Below, piece after piece: positions 11,003 through 23,735 of a DNA stretch of 64,000 bases (its first letter is position 1; each line of letters opens with the position of its first letter). Both the position numbers and the translations under genes were made by a program. Below the pieces are notes generated by a model. The model ran no database searches, had not been told where the DNA came from, and saw nothing but the letters and a program-made list of their open reading frames with translations. The DNA comes from Rotaria socialis (lineage: Eukaryota; Rotifera; Eurotatoria; Philodinida; Philodinidae): NCBI GenBank assembly GCA_905331475.1, contig CAJNYU010000833.1, forward strand, positions 1-64,000. The letters run 5' to 3'.

Positions 11003-12472
11003 ATAATCGTTGAATCATTTATTTTTGAAGCGCAACAAAATATACTACAATATAATTTAAACTCTGATTGAATACTGTCTACTCGTATATATTTTATTAA
11101 TATTAAACGTAAATTTATAATCACATTTTTGTTTCCTCTCTAATAAAATAATAAACTATGCACGATGACATCAAGTTTAAAGACTTGATATTGCATGTTT
11201 GCGCAGAATTCATTAGTAGAATGTGAAGTGTCGTGTAGCGGACAGATTAGCAGTGGAATATACTCGATGATTATAATTTATTATTAATGCATCATCAATA
11301 TAAAAGATCTGAATGCTTTTTGTGTCCTTTTCTTGGCCAGCAATATTCCGATTTTTTTCTGTTAGAATCAGTGATAATCATCGCCACAGATTGAAATCAG
11401 CCATTGCCATGTTTGAATCTCACGAAATTTTTCTAAAATTGACCTATTATTTAACTAATTGAAATATAGAAATAAAATTAAAAGTCTTGATAATTTTTAA
11501 GGGCAACTAAACAGATAGAGACAGGTATGGTGCCTATTAGTTGTATGTTTCTTTAGGCTCATGAATCAATTTGTAAGTAGATAATAAATAGGAAGTAAAC
11601 CCCGTTAGTCATTCATAAAAAGTCACGTATTCAATGATCATTTTGTGTTAAATTGTTTTTACCTAATAAGTCGCTCCAAGGTCATTGCATGAAGAAAAAT
11701 CACAAGACAAGAAATCTCATTCTGCGTGATTTTCTAAAGTAAAATATAGTTTCGACATATTTAATCCGACTTTTATGGGTGACATAATTTAAAGAATAAT
11801 ATTAATACGTATTCATGGTCAACTGTCAGTATACAATTTCATCTTGATCTTCTGTTCCATCTCGACAATGAGTATTTTAACTCATACACTTTCACACGAC
11901 CATTCAACGATAATCAGCAAGTGATTTTAATAATTGTGTTTGCTATTTGAAAAAAAATTCACAAAAGATTATAAGAGTCATTGTTGTTATTATCAATTGT
12001 AAAATAAAATTGTTTCAATTACATGTCATTCTCTTATCGATAAGATCGGTTTATTTTATTTGCCCTTATATCGTAATCAATATCGATAATGTAAGCCTAT
12101 GAAAATAACAAAGCTCCTATATTGTCTTTTCTTCGAAGGACATAATATTAATTAAAAAAATATATCGATATTTTATGACGAGTATAAAAATTCTTATAAA
12201 ATATTCAAAGTAAGTAGAAATGTCACTTTCGTGTTAATCTAAATCTACATGCAATAATCAAGAGACTTCATTAATATTTTCGACTTTTATTAATTATGCT
12301 GAACGAGGAAAACTACTTCATTCGTCGATCATTTTATTGACTAGTTGACTTAAAATAAATTCAGCTTTGGTTAATTAAATAATTCATGTAATCGACATCA
12401 ATTTTTATTGTTCTATGAACATTTTTGTCATTAGATGTTGTGTTCTGATACTGTAGCTGACTGATCACACTA
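11003..12472. other. AT-rich intergenic stretch
   Basis: Contains the probable 3' UTR of the NPF-like gene (AATAAA words near 11145). No coding sequence, RNA gene or clear repeat was recognised beyond that. Confidence 0.55.
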
Positions 12473-12598
12473 ATGAGGAGAATAGGGCGGCGTCGTTATT
12501 ACCGTTTTGCATGTCCCTTGGGATACAATCGTGATGACGATGATTGTTTCTCTCGAACATTGAGCTCAGATCCGTCAGAGAATGAAAAACTTATGTAA
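12473..12598 (+). CDS. Possible small exon with a two-cysteine basic peptide
   Basis: A 41-codon ORF standing out by base composition in an AT-rich desert. It reads MRRIGRRRYYRFACPLGY, then NRDDDDCFSRTL, and ends in an acidic Ser-rich tail. Basic clusters before a Cys-x10-Cys loop resemble a processed peptide. There is no signal peptide, so it would have to be a downstream exon (an AG acceptor occurs just before GGCGGCG) or chance. No family was recognised. Confidence 0.25.
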   Translation: MRRIGRRRYYRFACPLGYNRDDDDCFSRTLSSDPSENEKLM

Positions 12599-15500
12599 AG
12601 TTACATAGGCGGAGTGCGATGAGTCTCTTGAGGGGAAAAAAATAATGAATGAACAAGTAGAAAAAGAAAAAGAATTCAAGCCATGAACATGTCTGGAAAG
12701 AATGTTAAAAAAAGATTACATCATCTTCAAAATCGATAGCACTTAAGAGATAGAGAAAAGAAAATATATTGTACGACGCTGGCGCATGTTCGCACTTATT
12801 TTCTAATTGAACATACACACAACTGACAAAAGAAAAAAAGATTGACATCTATAACAATTGTGATATCCTATCTTTAAAAAACAACATCATCAGTCTACAA
12901 TGAATACATGTTGCTTTGTCAATATTAAGGTAACAGCAGTGTTTCTTATAGTTAGCTAGTGAATAAATTAGTAGTGAAATATTTCTTATCGATACAACAG
13001 AAAAGAATATTGATTGAGTCAATTCAGCATGAGAGCAGAGATCATAATTGAATGGAAATCATTTTCTATTAATTGAACTTTGTCAACTGTGTCGCCTGGC
13101 GGCCGCAGCCAGTCAGCAAAAAAATTAATCTGATTTTCGTGTCTATTTCGGGAGACAAAAAAAATTAGTCGACGCAAGTCGTTGATTCCTTTTTTTCTTC
13201 TTCGTCATTGGGTCATGTTAAATCGATGATACCGAAACAGACATAGTAATCGTGACTAAACTTAAAAAGTTATTGAAAGAAGAAGAAAAAAACAAGCTTA
13301 TATTTTGACTATTTCGTATACATATATATATAATATATCGAGATAATCTTCTTGTTAAGATGAGATATTGCATCATCATAACAATGTTGAGCAAATAAGT
13401 GATTGAATATCGACAAAATAGAATTGAATTCAAAGCAGAAATTGAATAAATATGAATATTTTCAACAAAAAAAAACATGCTTTCATATTGAAAACGATAT
13501 TAAATTCTTTTGTTATATTATCAAATCAATATTTCATTGACACACCATTATCACAAACCGATGAAAGCACACGCGTCTATGCTTCGCTCTCTCTCTTTCT
13601 CTTTACTGATTCGATTAGTCGTCTTAACTCGAACATCTGTAGATGAATATAAGAAGTAAGAAGAATGAATCTTGTTAATAAGTAGACGATGAAGAACAAT
13701 GTTTGTATCATCTTCGAGAATAAAATTGTCATCGACATTGAGTTTATTCTTGTTCCTAGTTTAAACATAACCGTATTTCATTCGTATATACATCAAAGAG
13801 AAACGAGGGAGAGAGAACAGATTTCTAATTGAATCGTCATCATCCTATCGCGTGTAAAGTATTAATACTGTAGCTATGTAGAGGATATGAGATATATTGT
13901 TTCTCTCTCTCATACACCTTTATGTTCCTTCCGGTAGTCAATAAAACGAAGAAGAAGAAAAAACCGCTTGAGTTAGCTACTTATTGATTGTTATTCACTC
14001 GAGACGATGATTTACAATCCCTAAAGCAATAGGTATCATTGTGTTTAATATTTAATTGCGAAGATATATTACAGATTAATAATTAATTTTTTATGAAGTC
14101 GTTCGCTAGTAACACTAGAAAGGGACGACAGCATGTGTTGATTGACCGCTTTTTTGTTCTTCCTTCTTCTATTCGCTTTGAGCTTGAGGCAACTGTACAT
14201 AATGAACAAAGAGAATAAATGGCCCAGTGAGTAGAGGTAAGTTAAATGTTGCAACAAGTAAAACGAATGACATCATCCTGATTTCATTTTACTACTATAG
14301 ACGCATAAGTTATCAACGAAGAAATGACAGTAGTTTAAAAAAGAAGACAGTTTTTCTTCTGTTTACAAATAAAAAAGAAAAGAAAGATAACAAATGAAAT
14401 CAAATAGACATGAGGACAGAAAATAATGAAACGCAAACATCATCGAATTCTCTCTTGTCTTTGTTTGCCATTTGATTGATCACATTTGTGCGACATATAA
14501 ACGAACATCTGTCAATGCTAACTACTAAAGTATTTGTTTATTTATTTATATATATACTGCTTCTTCTTTTCGCCTGTCTATCAAGTAGAGAGAACAGGTG
14601 ATGGCATTGATCATCGTTCGTATGATAGAGTAGAGAAAGTTAATAAATTTTCAACAAATGAATAGTAAGTACTATCGTACACTACTCCGATCATTATCAT
14701 GCTAACATATATATATATATATATATATTCTTTTCAATGAATAAATATAAAACACTTTGCATATTGCGTTAAATAGAGAAGAAGAATGAGACAGTTAAAA
14801 AAATGTATATATATATATAGTATGAATACAAAAATGTACTTTGTTAGGGAGTAAGCAGGCCTCAAGCCAATTTGCTTGAGTGACGATGAACTAGGCGATG
14901 GTGTCGAGTGCAATTACACGAAAAGAGATACGATGCTTGTATTGGCGGCTTCTTGTTTTATGATGAGAGAGAGAGAGAGAAAACGAGAAAGAGAAAAAAA
15001 ATTGATTAAAAGTGTGTGAGTATTTATAGGTCATATTGAAACAAATAAATGCGTCTATATACAATAACAACAACTAGCATTACTGTTTATTGATCGTTTG
15101 ATATACTATTTTGGTTTAGGTAAAGATTTATTTTTTACAATAATGAATAAGGACTATGTTTCCGGTTAGAAAATAATAATAAATTGATGATGACATAAGT
15201 AATCAAAACATATCGACGGAAAGAATAATAATATTATTTTTCAATGTTTCGACGACCGTGACAAGAAAAAGGCTAAGGAGACGAGTAACAGACGTATTCT
15301 GCCAACGGGCATTCTATCAATCGTTTTAATGGTCATGACATATTTATTGACTTCAATAGTTTTGTTTCTCATACTGTTAAACAAGATATTTCCTTAAGTG
15401 ATCATATAGGTTTACATTCGAAACAATAGTATGTAACATGATCATTAGTGAGTAAGATAGACAAATGCGCCTGTTTGACTATTTCCGGATAGACAGTCTA

Positions 15501-15612
15501 ATTGACATTACTATTCGAATAGTGAACTTTATGTTATTTTCACTCTTATTTCTTTTCTAGAATATTGAGATAATGGCATGATTGTAGCTTGTTTTATTTC
15601 CATCATCATGCC
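12599..15612. other. Long intergenic region with simple repeats
   Basis: No gene is supported over 3 kb. It holds an (AT)n run at 14707-14728, a GA-rich run near 14963-14980 and a perfect hairpin at 14861-14880 (CTCAAGC, six-base loop, GCTTGAG). It probably includes upstream control sequence of the protocadherin gene. Confidence 0.55.
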
Positions 15613-18600
15613 ATGCCTGCATTCGTCTATAATCTATATTCATTTGTTTTATTGATAATGTTTTCATGTTGTTGTTATTGTCAACAAAAACAACAACAAG
15701 AAAATCATTTTATAATTCGTACCATCGAAAAATTACCTGTTCATACAGAAGTTATTAATCTTCGACGACTTCTATTATCAAACAATACCACTGATAGTAT
15801 TACTGCTGATTTTAGTTTGGCTAAACGCGACGAATTTCCTTATATGTTTTTCATTATTAATCATTCATCACAAGGAATATTAACAATACGCAAAGAAATA
15901 GATCGCGATGAATTATGTCGTTTACGTCGTTGTCGTTGTGATACCTGGTGTGATTTAGAACTGGAAATATTTATTAATATTGATAAATATAATCTTGAAT
16001 ACATAACTATACGTATACTAGATAAAAATGATCATAGTCCACAATTTTCAAGTTTGAATAATCAATTGAATTTAACGATCGTTGAAAGTGCACCCATTGG
16101 AGCTTCGATTAAACTTGAACCAGCTATTGACTATGATCAAGGACAAAACGGAATTATTGGTATGCTAATCGAGTTCTCATTATAATTGTAGGAAGTGTCT
16201 ATTTATCACACAAGGTTACTCGGCTAGACTAATCTATTATTCATAATGTCACAGAGTTATGCTTGACTAGAGCGATTACAAAGAAAAAAAAGTAATATTA
16301 TATAAAATTTTATACTTATAGGTTACTCATTGGTATCATCGAGTCCTCTTCCATTTTCTCTACATTATGATCTAATTCGGAATGATTTGAGCCTTGTTGT
16401 TGAAAAACATCTCGATCGAGAATTCATATCGTCCTATAATTTTGATATTATTGCCTACGATGGTGACAATCATACAGGGCTATTACATATTTATATCAAT
16501 GTCGATGATATTAATGATTCAGCACCGAAATTCAATCGATCAACATATACAATAAATAATGTGAGCGAGAATATTCCTATTGGATCGATTATTATTCGAG
16601 TACATGCTACGGATGATGATGAAGGTGTCAATGCTGAACTAACATATCATTTAATAAATCAAGAAAATTGCTTTGAAATCGATCCAATAACTGGTGATGT
16701 ACGTGTTATATGTTTATTAGATTATGAAATCAAAACAACATATCAGCTAGAAATCGAAGCTATAGATGCAGGTGAAGGATCAAAAACTGATTTTTGCACG
16801 TAAGTGTAAATGGATGTTGTTTTTGTGTACTCAAAAAGCGAGTACACTCTAGATTCGGTCAGTGTGTCCGGTCGTGAACACAATAACTCTTGAAAGCCTC
16901 ATCCAATTGTCTTGACATTTTGTACACAGAATGATCTCATCAATATTTCAGTTGAGTTCGAAGATGAGAAGGATCCGTCAAGAAATGGCTGAGTTATCGA
17001 AAAAATTGTCATTATCGCCCAGACCATCCCTGAGGCGGGGGGGGGGGGGGGGGGGGCGGGTTTTTGNNNNNNNNNNTACAGGGATTTTTCAAAAAAAAAC
17101 TTTTTTCTCAGAATTATTCAAAACATATATAAATCGACTCAGTTTTTGCAGTACACGTAACAATCGGATGCGAATCCGATGTTTCCTCATTTATTTGTTT
17201 TGAAATCGAAATTCTTCTCGTCTATGTTTACGATTAGATTAATAATTCATTTAATGGATGAAAATGACAATTATCCAGTTATTGATTTTTATCCGAATGA
17301 TATTGAAATGAATGTTAATACATTGAAATTATTTTTAAATGAATCACTATCAATTAATTCGTTAATATTATCTTTGTCCGTTATGGATCTTGATTCTGGT
17401 GACAATGGACGTGTGACATGGAAACTTGATGGATCATCATCGATGCCCTTTCAATTAATTCGTTTAACTGAAAATACAGGTGAATTACGTACAAAAAATT
17501 TACTCGATCGAGAATATATTTCGGAATATTATTTTACACTCGAAGCAACTGACCATGGAAAACCAAAACCAAAAGCAACCTATTTACGTATACATATTAT
17601 TGTCCTCGATGATAATGATAATATACCAAAATTCCGACAAGAAAATATTCATGCTAAAATAAGTGAACATACGAAAATAAGCAGTCCGAATGGCTATGAA
17701 ATCTATCGTGTTCAAGCTGATGACTTTGATTTAGATCAAAATGGAGAAATTGTTTATTCAATTCTCAATGAAAATAATCATACTAATCTATTTCATATTG
17801 ATCCACAAACAGGAGTTATTCGAGCTTTGGTAGAATTCGATCGACAACAACAAGATACGTATTTGTTAAATATTCAAGCCAGAGATAAAGGTAAAAATGA
17901 TGTACAAGTTTTTCCTTCAAATCGTTAAGGGAAATTCACGTTTTTTTATTTTGTTTTGTTTTCATGTAGAAGAGTTGGACATAAAATATAATTGACTCTC
18001 TAAGATTACTTATAAACTCAAGTGTCCGGTCCTCTTTCGACGACTGCGAGTGTATACACGCATTTTAATAATAATAAAATCTCGTATGCCAGAAAATTTT
18101 TTTTGTTAGCACTCATTATTGTCATGCTATGGCAAAAAAAAGATATCACAGTAGACAAATGTAATAAGTGAAAGTCTATGGATATTTATTTGCGTTGGGA
18201 TATGAACACACACATAGGACTACGTCATATGTTGAACAAATGGCACATAATGATTATAACACGTATAGAATAAGACGATTATCGAAAGGAGATAAAGCAC
18301 GATGTAATTAATAAGTCGAAATGATAATAGAGTTATCGAGGATTATTTTGATAACAAGTTTTGTTCTTAAATTTACATCTCACTATAGTAAATAGTAAAA
18401 AATCTGCTACTTTCAACATGAAATGGTGTTGTAGATTCGTGTAAAAATTGAAGTCGTTTGTTAAATACATATTTTCGTAATGCAATAACGAATACTTTGA
18501 TACCATCAGATCTGTAGATAGCATAGGATTTGTTTATCTAATGATCCAAGAGAGTATTTTAAATACAAGCAAATGTACCGATATGCCAGAAGAATCATTT

Positions 18601-20591
18601 TGATCAATACAGATGTTTGATGCACATATCGCTGAAAATTCTAATGAACATTTTATAACTAATTCCAGGTGTCTGATTGTATTTCTAGAGGGAATCACAT
18701 TGTTATTTTAGCGGAATTCGAAAGTTCATCGTAGATTCTCTGAGAATATTGCCCGCTCAAAACTTGTTTGTTAATCGTTTCTGATCGATTAAAATCGAAC
18801 GAAATCAATTTATACATTTTCGCAAAAATAGTCATTCTTAAAATTTTCTAATTTATTTCCAACAATTTTATTCTAGGCTCATCGCCGTTATCATCTGATA
18901 CAACAATAACATTTACTATTGTTCCTCTTAATGAACATTCGCCTATATGCGATATTGACAATAAAAATTTGTCATTATCAATAATCGAAAACAGTAAAGA
19001 AGGCACAATCATCGGCACCATATCATGCCGAGATGATGATAAAGATGAAAACAATGGACAGATCAGTGTAGCATCACGATGGTGGCCAGATGAAAAGGAA
19101 GATAACAAAATTAAATCTAATATTCCATTTGAAATCATCATTCAGAAAAGTAATTTATCGGAGGTAAGAATATATCAATTCCGAATGATGACCATCTGTC
19201 AGTCTACTTTGCTTGTCTGAAATAAGATTCTTAATTAACACTAGACAACGTCATTCAGTAGAATGCTAATCTAACAAACAAGTCGATTGCGACCTGCACG
19301 ATGAAATACACAAAATAAATTATAGATGTTCATACAAATTTTTTATTTTTTGTTTTTTTCTTCTTCACTAGTCGACTATTCAAGTTATGATTATGGTCAA
19401 TGGTTTAATAGATCGCGAATTAATATCTTCGTATCCATTGCTACTAATTGTATCCGATCATGGCAATCCGCCAAAATCAACCAACGTATCCTTGTTAATT
19501 GAAGTTCTCGATGAAAATGATAATTGTCCACAATTACACATTGAAACAACATTTCTAATGATTAATCGTGATATAACAAAAAAGAAATTTCTAATGCATC
19601 TCATCGCATCCGATAATGATCAAGATGCAAATGGAGAAATCACGTTTGAATTATCACCATCAACGTCACCGTCATTTGTCGTTTTACATTCAAATGGAAC
19701 TTTAGTGGTACAAACAAGCTCAAATTTAATTCAAGATGATTCATTGGTTAACCTTCATGTACAAATACGTGATCATGGCGAGCCTATCCCATGTCTTATT
19801 GTTGAAACGTTACGTTTATTTATTGGCTCAAATCGAACAGATTGGTTCAATGTTTTGAAAAAATACAATAGTTACGATGAAGCATCACTGGTAAGTTTTC
19901 AAACTTGCTATTGATGCGTGGATCATCTCTTTCCGCGCCCACGCCCTCGTCATTAGTTGTTATGTTTTCATGATAATAATCTATATATTATTTATTTTAG
20001 CGTCTTGCAACAGAACAAGTTCAGCAAGGTAAACGTATGGTCCATTCATTTTCTACTCAATCAACATCTGGATCTTTCCTACCGAAAAATTCATTATACA
20101 TAACTTCATTGAAAACTCGTAAACAAATATTTACAATATTTATTGGCTCATCTATACTTATATTTATTGTTATAATAACAATAATTTTATGTTTTGCCGA
20201 TCGTTTACATAAGAAAATTAAAAGTAAAAATTCCCTTATCAAAACAAATGGTATGATTAATGCTAGTCCATATATGTTAACAAACGGTAAACGTATGGCT
20301 AATTCGTCGCCGACAAAAACACGATATTGTTATGAAGACGGATCACCTGCACATCATTATACAAGTTTAAAATCCATAAAACCCATTATTATTGTTGCTT
20401 CATCGAGTTCTCAATCATCTTCATCATCTGTTGGCTCAACAGCATGTGGGAATACTGCATATAGTCGTGTAATGAATACAACATGTTCATATACGGCTAT
20501 TGAAACCAGCGATGAATTAATGCCAATTGAATTTGATGATAATCATGATGATATTCATAGCGGAGTTGAATTGATGATGACTACTGTTTAA
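15613..20591 (+). CDS. Protocadherin-like cell adhesion protein
   Basis: Six exons join in frame: 15613-16159, 16322-16799, 17238-17890, 18877-19163, 19372-19890, 20001-20591 (1024 residues). The order is signal peptide (YSFVLLIMFSCCCYC), about six to seven cadherin repeats, a membrane segment near residues 871-895 (IFTIFIGSSILIFIVIITII) and a cytoplasmic tail of about 130 residues. Calcium-linker motifs mark repeat ends: LDKNDHSPQF, VDDINDSAPKF, MDENDNYP, LDDNDNIPKF and LDENDNCPQL. The linker after the fifth repeat (LNEHSP) has lost its Asp residues, so calcium binding there is doubtful. DQGQNG and DSGDNG loops are also present. The start at 15613 is the first in-frame ATG giving a signal peptide. 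The tail is Ser-rich with no catenin-binding region recognised, as in protocadherins. Calcium-dependent homophilic adhesion at the cell surface is expected. Intron 2 holds a sequence gap; AATAAA words follow near 20655-20675. Confidence 0.93.
17037..17076. other. G20 homopolymer and 10-bp assembly gap in a protocadherin intron
   Basis: A run of 20 G (17037-17056) is followed by CGGGTTTTTG and ten N (17067-17076). The gap lies in the intron 16800-17237, so it does not affect the protein. The sequence before it (16850-17035) is unlike the rest of the intron and may be an inserted repeat. Confidence 0.9.
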
Positions 20592-22331
20592 TAGTGACTT
20601 GTGCAGAATTCTTTATAATGACTGTATTTTTTTAGTTCGACTATTTCAACAAAAGAATAAACGTTCGTGAACAATAAAATTTATTATTCAGTAAAAATTT
20701 AAAAAAATTAATTCATTGATGAAATCTCTCAAATGATTGATGCTGATCGGCTGTGAAAAATGTGCGCTAAGCTTAACCGGAACTTTTCTTATTCATAAAA
20801 AATATTTAAAAAAATAATTCATGGCTCTTCTGTTGTCGGATAAATAAAATATTCAATTTCAATAGAAGCAAAATAAGAATGTTTTCTAAAGTATAAAAAA
20901 CTGATTATTCTTCCACTAGGTATTAAATTTTATATTTCATTCAATAGGAAGGTCTATTTTTAATCATTTAAAACATCTATTTCACTTTTTACATGAATAC
21001 AATCATACTAACACCTACACTTTTTCTACCTTATTATACTCACTGATGAATACATTATACATTAGATGAAAAGTTTCATAGAAACAGCACGTATACTTTT
21101 CGCTTTTGAGGTGATTCCAGTGAAAAAATAAGCCTTGTTTCGTAACCTCATTTGACACTCTGAGAATTGAGTGTAATCAAATAGAAATAAAATAGCCCTT
21201 AAAAATATTTTCCATCTATGATTCATATTCTCACGTTTTTTGTTAACACGTATACACTTTTATTTTGTTTGCTCTCTTTAGTTTTTCAATGGCAAATGTG
21301 TACTATGCCCTTTTCTTCTTCTGCAGATTTCAGTGCTTCATAGAAAGAAAAACAAAGCATAGCATTGAAAGGTACGAATATTTGTCATTTATTTATTACG
21401 ATTTGTAGTCATGTGAAAATCACAAGGCTTTTGCAAATGTATATTAATCCGAGTTAAAGAAGAATACATTGTACAACAACGCTTTGCATTTGACTACTTA
21501 TATTTTCTAAACCGTGAAGTCTAATAAAATCGTTTTTTAAATCTTTATTGATTTAATTTCTTTCTTTCTTGAAGTTAATTAAATATATAGATTTCTTTGA
21601 TTCCTCAATCTTCCATTCGTTATACGTTGACATTGACAATAGCAAACAGAACTCAAGTCATGATGATTGTTCTTTATTTATGACTAAGTTCAGTATGCTT
21701 GTCGACTGATTTACATGACATGTAAATTTGCGTTCGGGTTCATCAGTTAAACGGTTCATTAGAGAATCATACTTTTCGTATTTTACGTTATGATAAATAG
21801 ATCATATTTTGACGCCGATTATAAGATATTGAAGAAGGACAATATATTAAATGAGCATACTTCAAAATAGATAAAACTCAAGTGTTCATTGATAAGTGCA
21901 CGAAGGCATAGTTTAGAATATATTTTTCTGATATTATTTCTTATAATTATATATCAATTTTAATAGAAGATCTTCGAAATTTTAAGTTTTATTTGAGTAA
22001 ATAACTTATTTTTTATGAAAACGGCAGATGTCAGGATTGTTCATCAATGTTATATTACATACGTACCGTATCCAATCAAATATTTCAAACGAAAAGAGAA
22101 GAAAAAAAAATATCCATCCATCCATCCATCCATCCTTCCTTCCTTGATTTTCATTGATTTTCTTTCGAAAGCATTCGTCATCATGATTATCTCATCCCAT
22201 GGTAAACGAGTACACGCCCACACGTCCATTATTTTTTATGTAATTTTATTTTATTTTAGATACAATGCTGCTCCTATAGGAAAATATTTTTTTGTTAATG
22301 TAGACTTCTAGAAAATCTAATCTAATACACT
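20592..22331. other. Intergenic region with a CCAT microsatellite
   Basis: AT-rich spacer between the protocadherin and ARL5 genes. A (CCAT)n run grading into CCTT lies at 22113-22143. No gene is supported. Confidence 0.6.
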
Positions 22332-22987
22332 ATGGGATTTTTATTTTCGAAATTATGGACTTTATTTGGTAAATAAAATATATTTATAATTGATTTAAAA
22401 TTATTTGATTTTTCTATTTGTATAGGAAATGAAGAACATAAAATAATAATCGTTGGTCTCGATAATGCTGGTAAGATAGATAAGAAAAGCAAATATTTAT
22501 TTTGACAATAAAATTTTGTTTATATTTAATAGGTAAAACAACAATCTTATATCAATTTTTAATGAATGAAGTTGTTCATACATCGCCCACAATTGGTTCG
22601 AATGTTGAAGAAGTCGTTTTTAAAAATATACATTTTTTAATGATGGACATTGGTGGACAAGAATCGTTACGGTCATCTTGGCAAACATATTTTTCTCATA
22701 CTGGATATGTCATATTAGTTGTCGATAGTACAGATCGTGAACGTTTACCATTGACAAAACAAGAACTATTTCGTATGTTACAAAGTGAAGAATTACGTAC
22801 AGCAGCTGTTTTGATATTTGCCAACAAACAAGATATTAAAGATGCAATGACATCAGCTGAAATATCAAAACAATTATGTTTAACATCGATTAAAGATCAA
22901 GCATGGCATATACAAGCATGTTGTGCTTTGACAGGAGAGGGTCTATATCAAGGCTTAGATTGGATTGCTTCTAGAGTTAAACGATGA
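22332..22987 (+). CDS. ARL5: ADP-ribosylation factor-like GTPase 5
   Basis: Exons 22332-22368, 22426-22470 and 22533-22987 give 178 residues, against 179 for animal ARL5. The protein starts MGFLFSKLW, with Gly2 available for N-myristoylation and an amphipathic first helix. GTPase motifs are intact: P-loop GLDNAGKTT split by the second intron, switch I threonine in [10 protein letters not shown], switch [14 protein letters not shown] and the terminal guanine-contact region. [19 protein letters not shown] is typical of the ARL5 branch. Family members act at the trans-Golgi, recruiting the GARP tether for endosome-to-Golgi traffic. The pattern IGSNVEE and the length favour ARL5 over ARF1 or ARL1. 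Confidence 0.94.
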
Positions 22988-23222
22988 GATTTTTTTTCTT
23001 ATGTTTTTTTTTCTTTTTCTCTTCGTTTTTTTTATAAATATATACATTGCGTTTTTTTTTTCATGGCGGAATAACTCATTGAAAGTTCAGGGTCTGCTCA
23101 AAATAGTGTTTTTTTTGTTGCATTTAGATAAGTAGTGAATGACGCAATACCAAAAAAAAAGAATTTCTATTCTATTTTTAGATAGCATTTATTTTTTTAT
23201 TATTTTTTTGTTACATCTTAAA

Positions 23223-23570
23223 ATGACTGGAAAGCTAACAGTATCGGTTCATGATGATGTTCATAATCAGAATGCTGACGATATTCAGTACGATTTATGG
23301 CGCATTAATGATAATTCAAATCGTGTTAATATTAAACACGATACAATAATAGCCAATAGTAATCCACATGTATTGGTTCAAGCAAATACAGTGGATGAAC
23401 TCGGTTTGTTTGAAATCATTCTTTATATTAAAGATTATTTTGAAAGTTTTAATGAAAACATTCACGTACAAGATAGTCGAATAATTATTGCATTCGGTAT
23501 GAACAACCTCAATCGAGATCATCATTTACGCATTTTTATCAGACCAGATCGTTATTGGTGTACTCTCTAG
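23223..23570 (+). CDS. Divergent transthyretin/HIU-hydrolase-fold protein
   Basis: A single exon of 115 residues, the usual size for 5-hydroxyisourate hydrolase. The start was chosen at MTGKLTVSVHD because the upstream in-frame ATG at 23139 would add a T-rich stretch that looks like untranslated sequence; that longer form would carry a hydrophobic N-terminus. The fold match is to the first strand (KLTVSVHDDVHNQNADDI), the middle DELGLFEIILYIKDYFESFN (family GxYxxxFDxxxYF) and the closing DHHLRIFIRPDRY. The C-terminal Tyr-Arg-Gly-Ser signature of true hydrolases is replaced by YWCTL, and the SPYxxST segment is absent, so hydrolase activity is unlikely. It may be a transthyretin-like binding protein. 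It sits 165 bp before the nucleoside transporter, same strand. Confidence 0.55.
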   Translation: MTGKLTVSVHDDVHNQNADDIQYDLWRINDNSNRVNIKHDTIIANSNPHVLVQANTVDELGLFEIILYIKDYFESFNENIHVQDSRIIIAFGMNNLNRDHHLRIFIRPDRYWCTL

Positions 23571-23735
23571 GAACAAAAATGACTATAAATATTTTCATAT
23601 GTTAAACCCCGCGTGACAAGCAACCCAGATAACTTCGTATCATCTGCTAATATACATCATTTTTTATATTTATTTTTAATTTTAATTTCGAAAAAATATT
23701 TACAATAAAAGTAAAGAATTTCTCTTCAGATATAA

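Noticed and set aside
14861-14880. Perfect 7-bp-stem hairpin that could mark a small RNA
   Set aside because: No flanking RNA-gene signals (no tRNA boxes, no U-run or snoRNA boxes in the right places); a short hairpin is expected by chance.
16931-17203. ORF through the G-run and gap in the protocadherin intron
   Set aside because: It crosses an assembly gap and lies inside an intron defined by in-frame cadherin exons.
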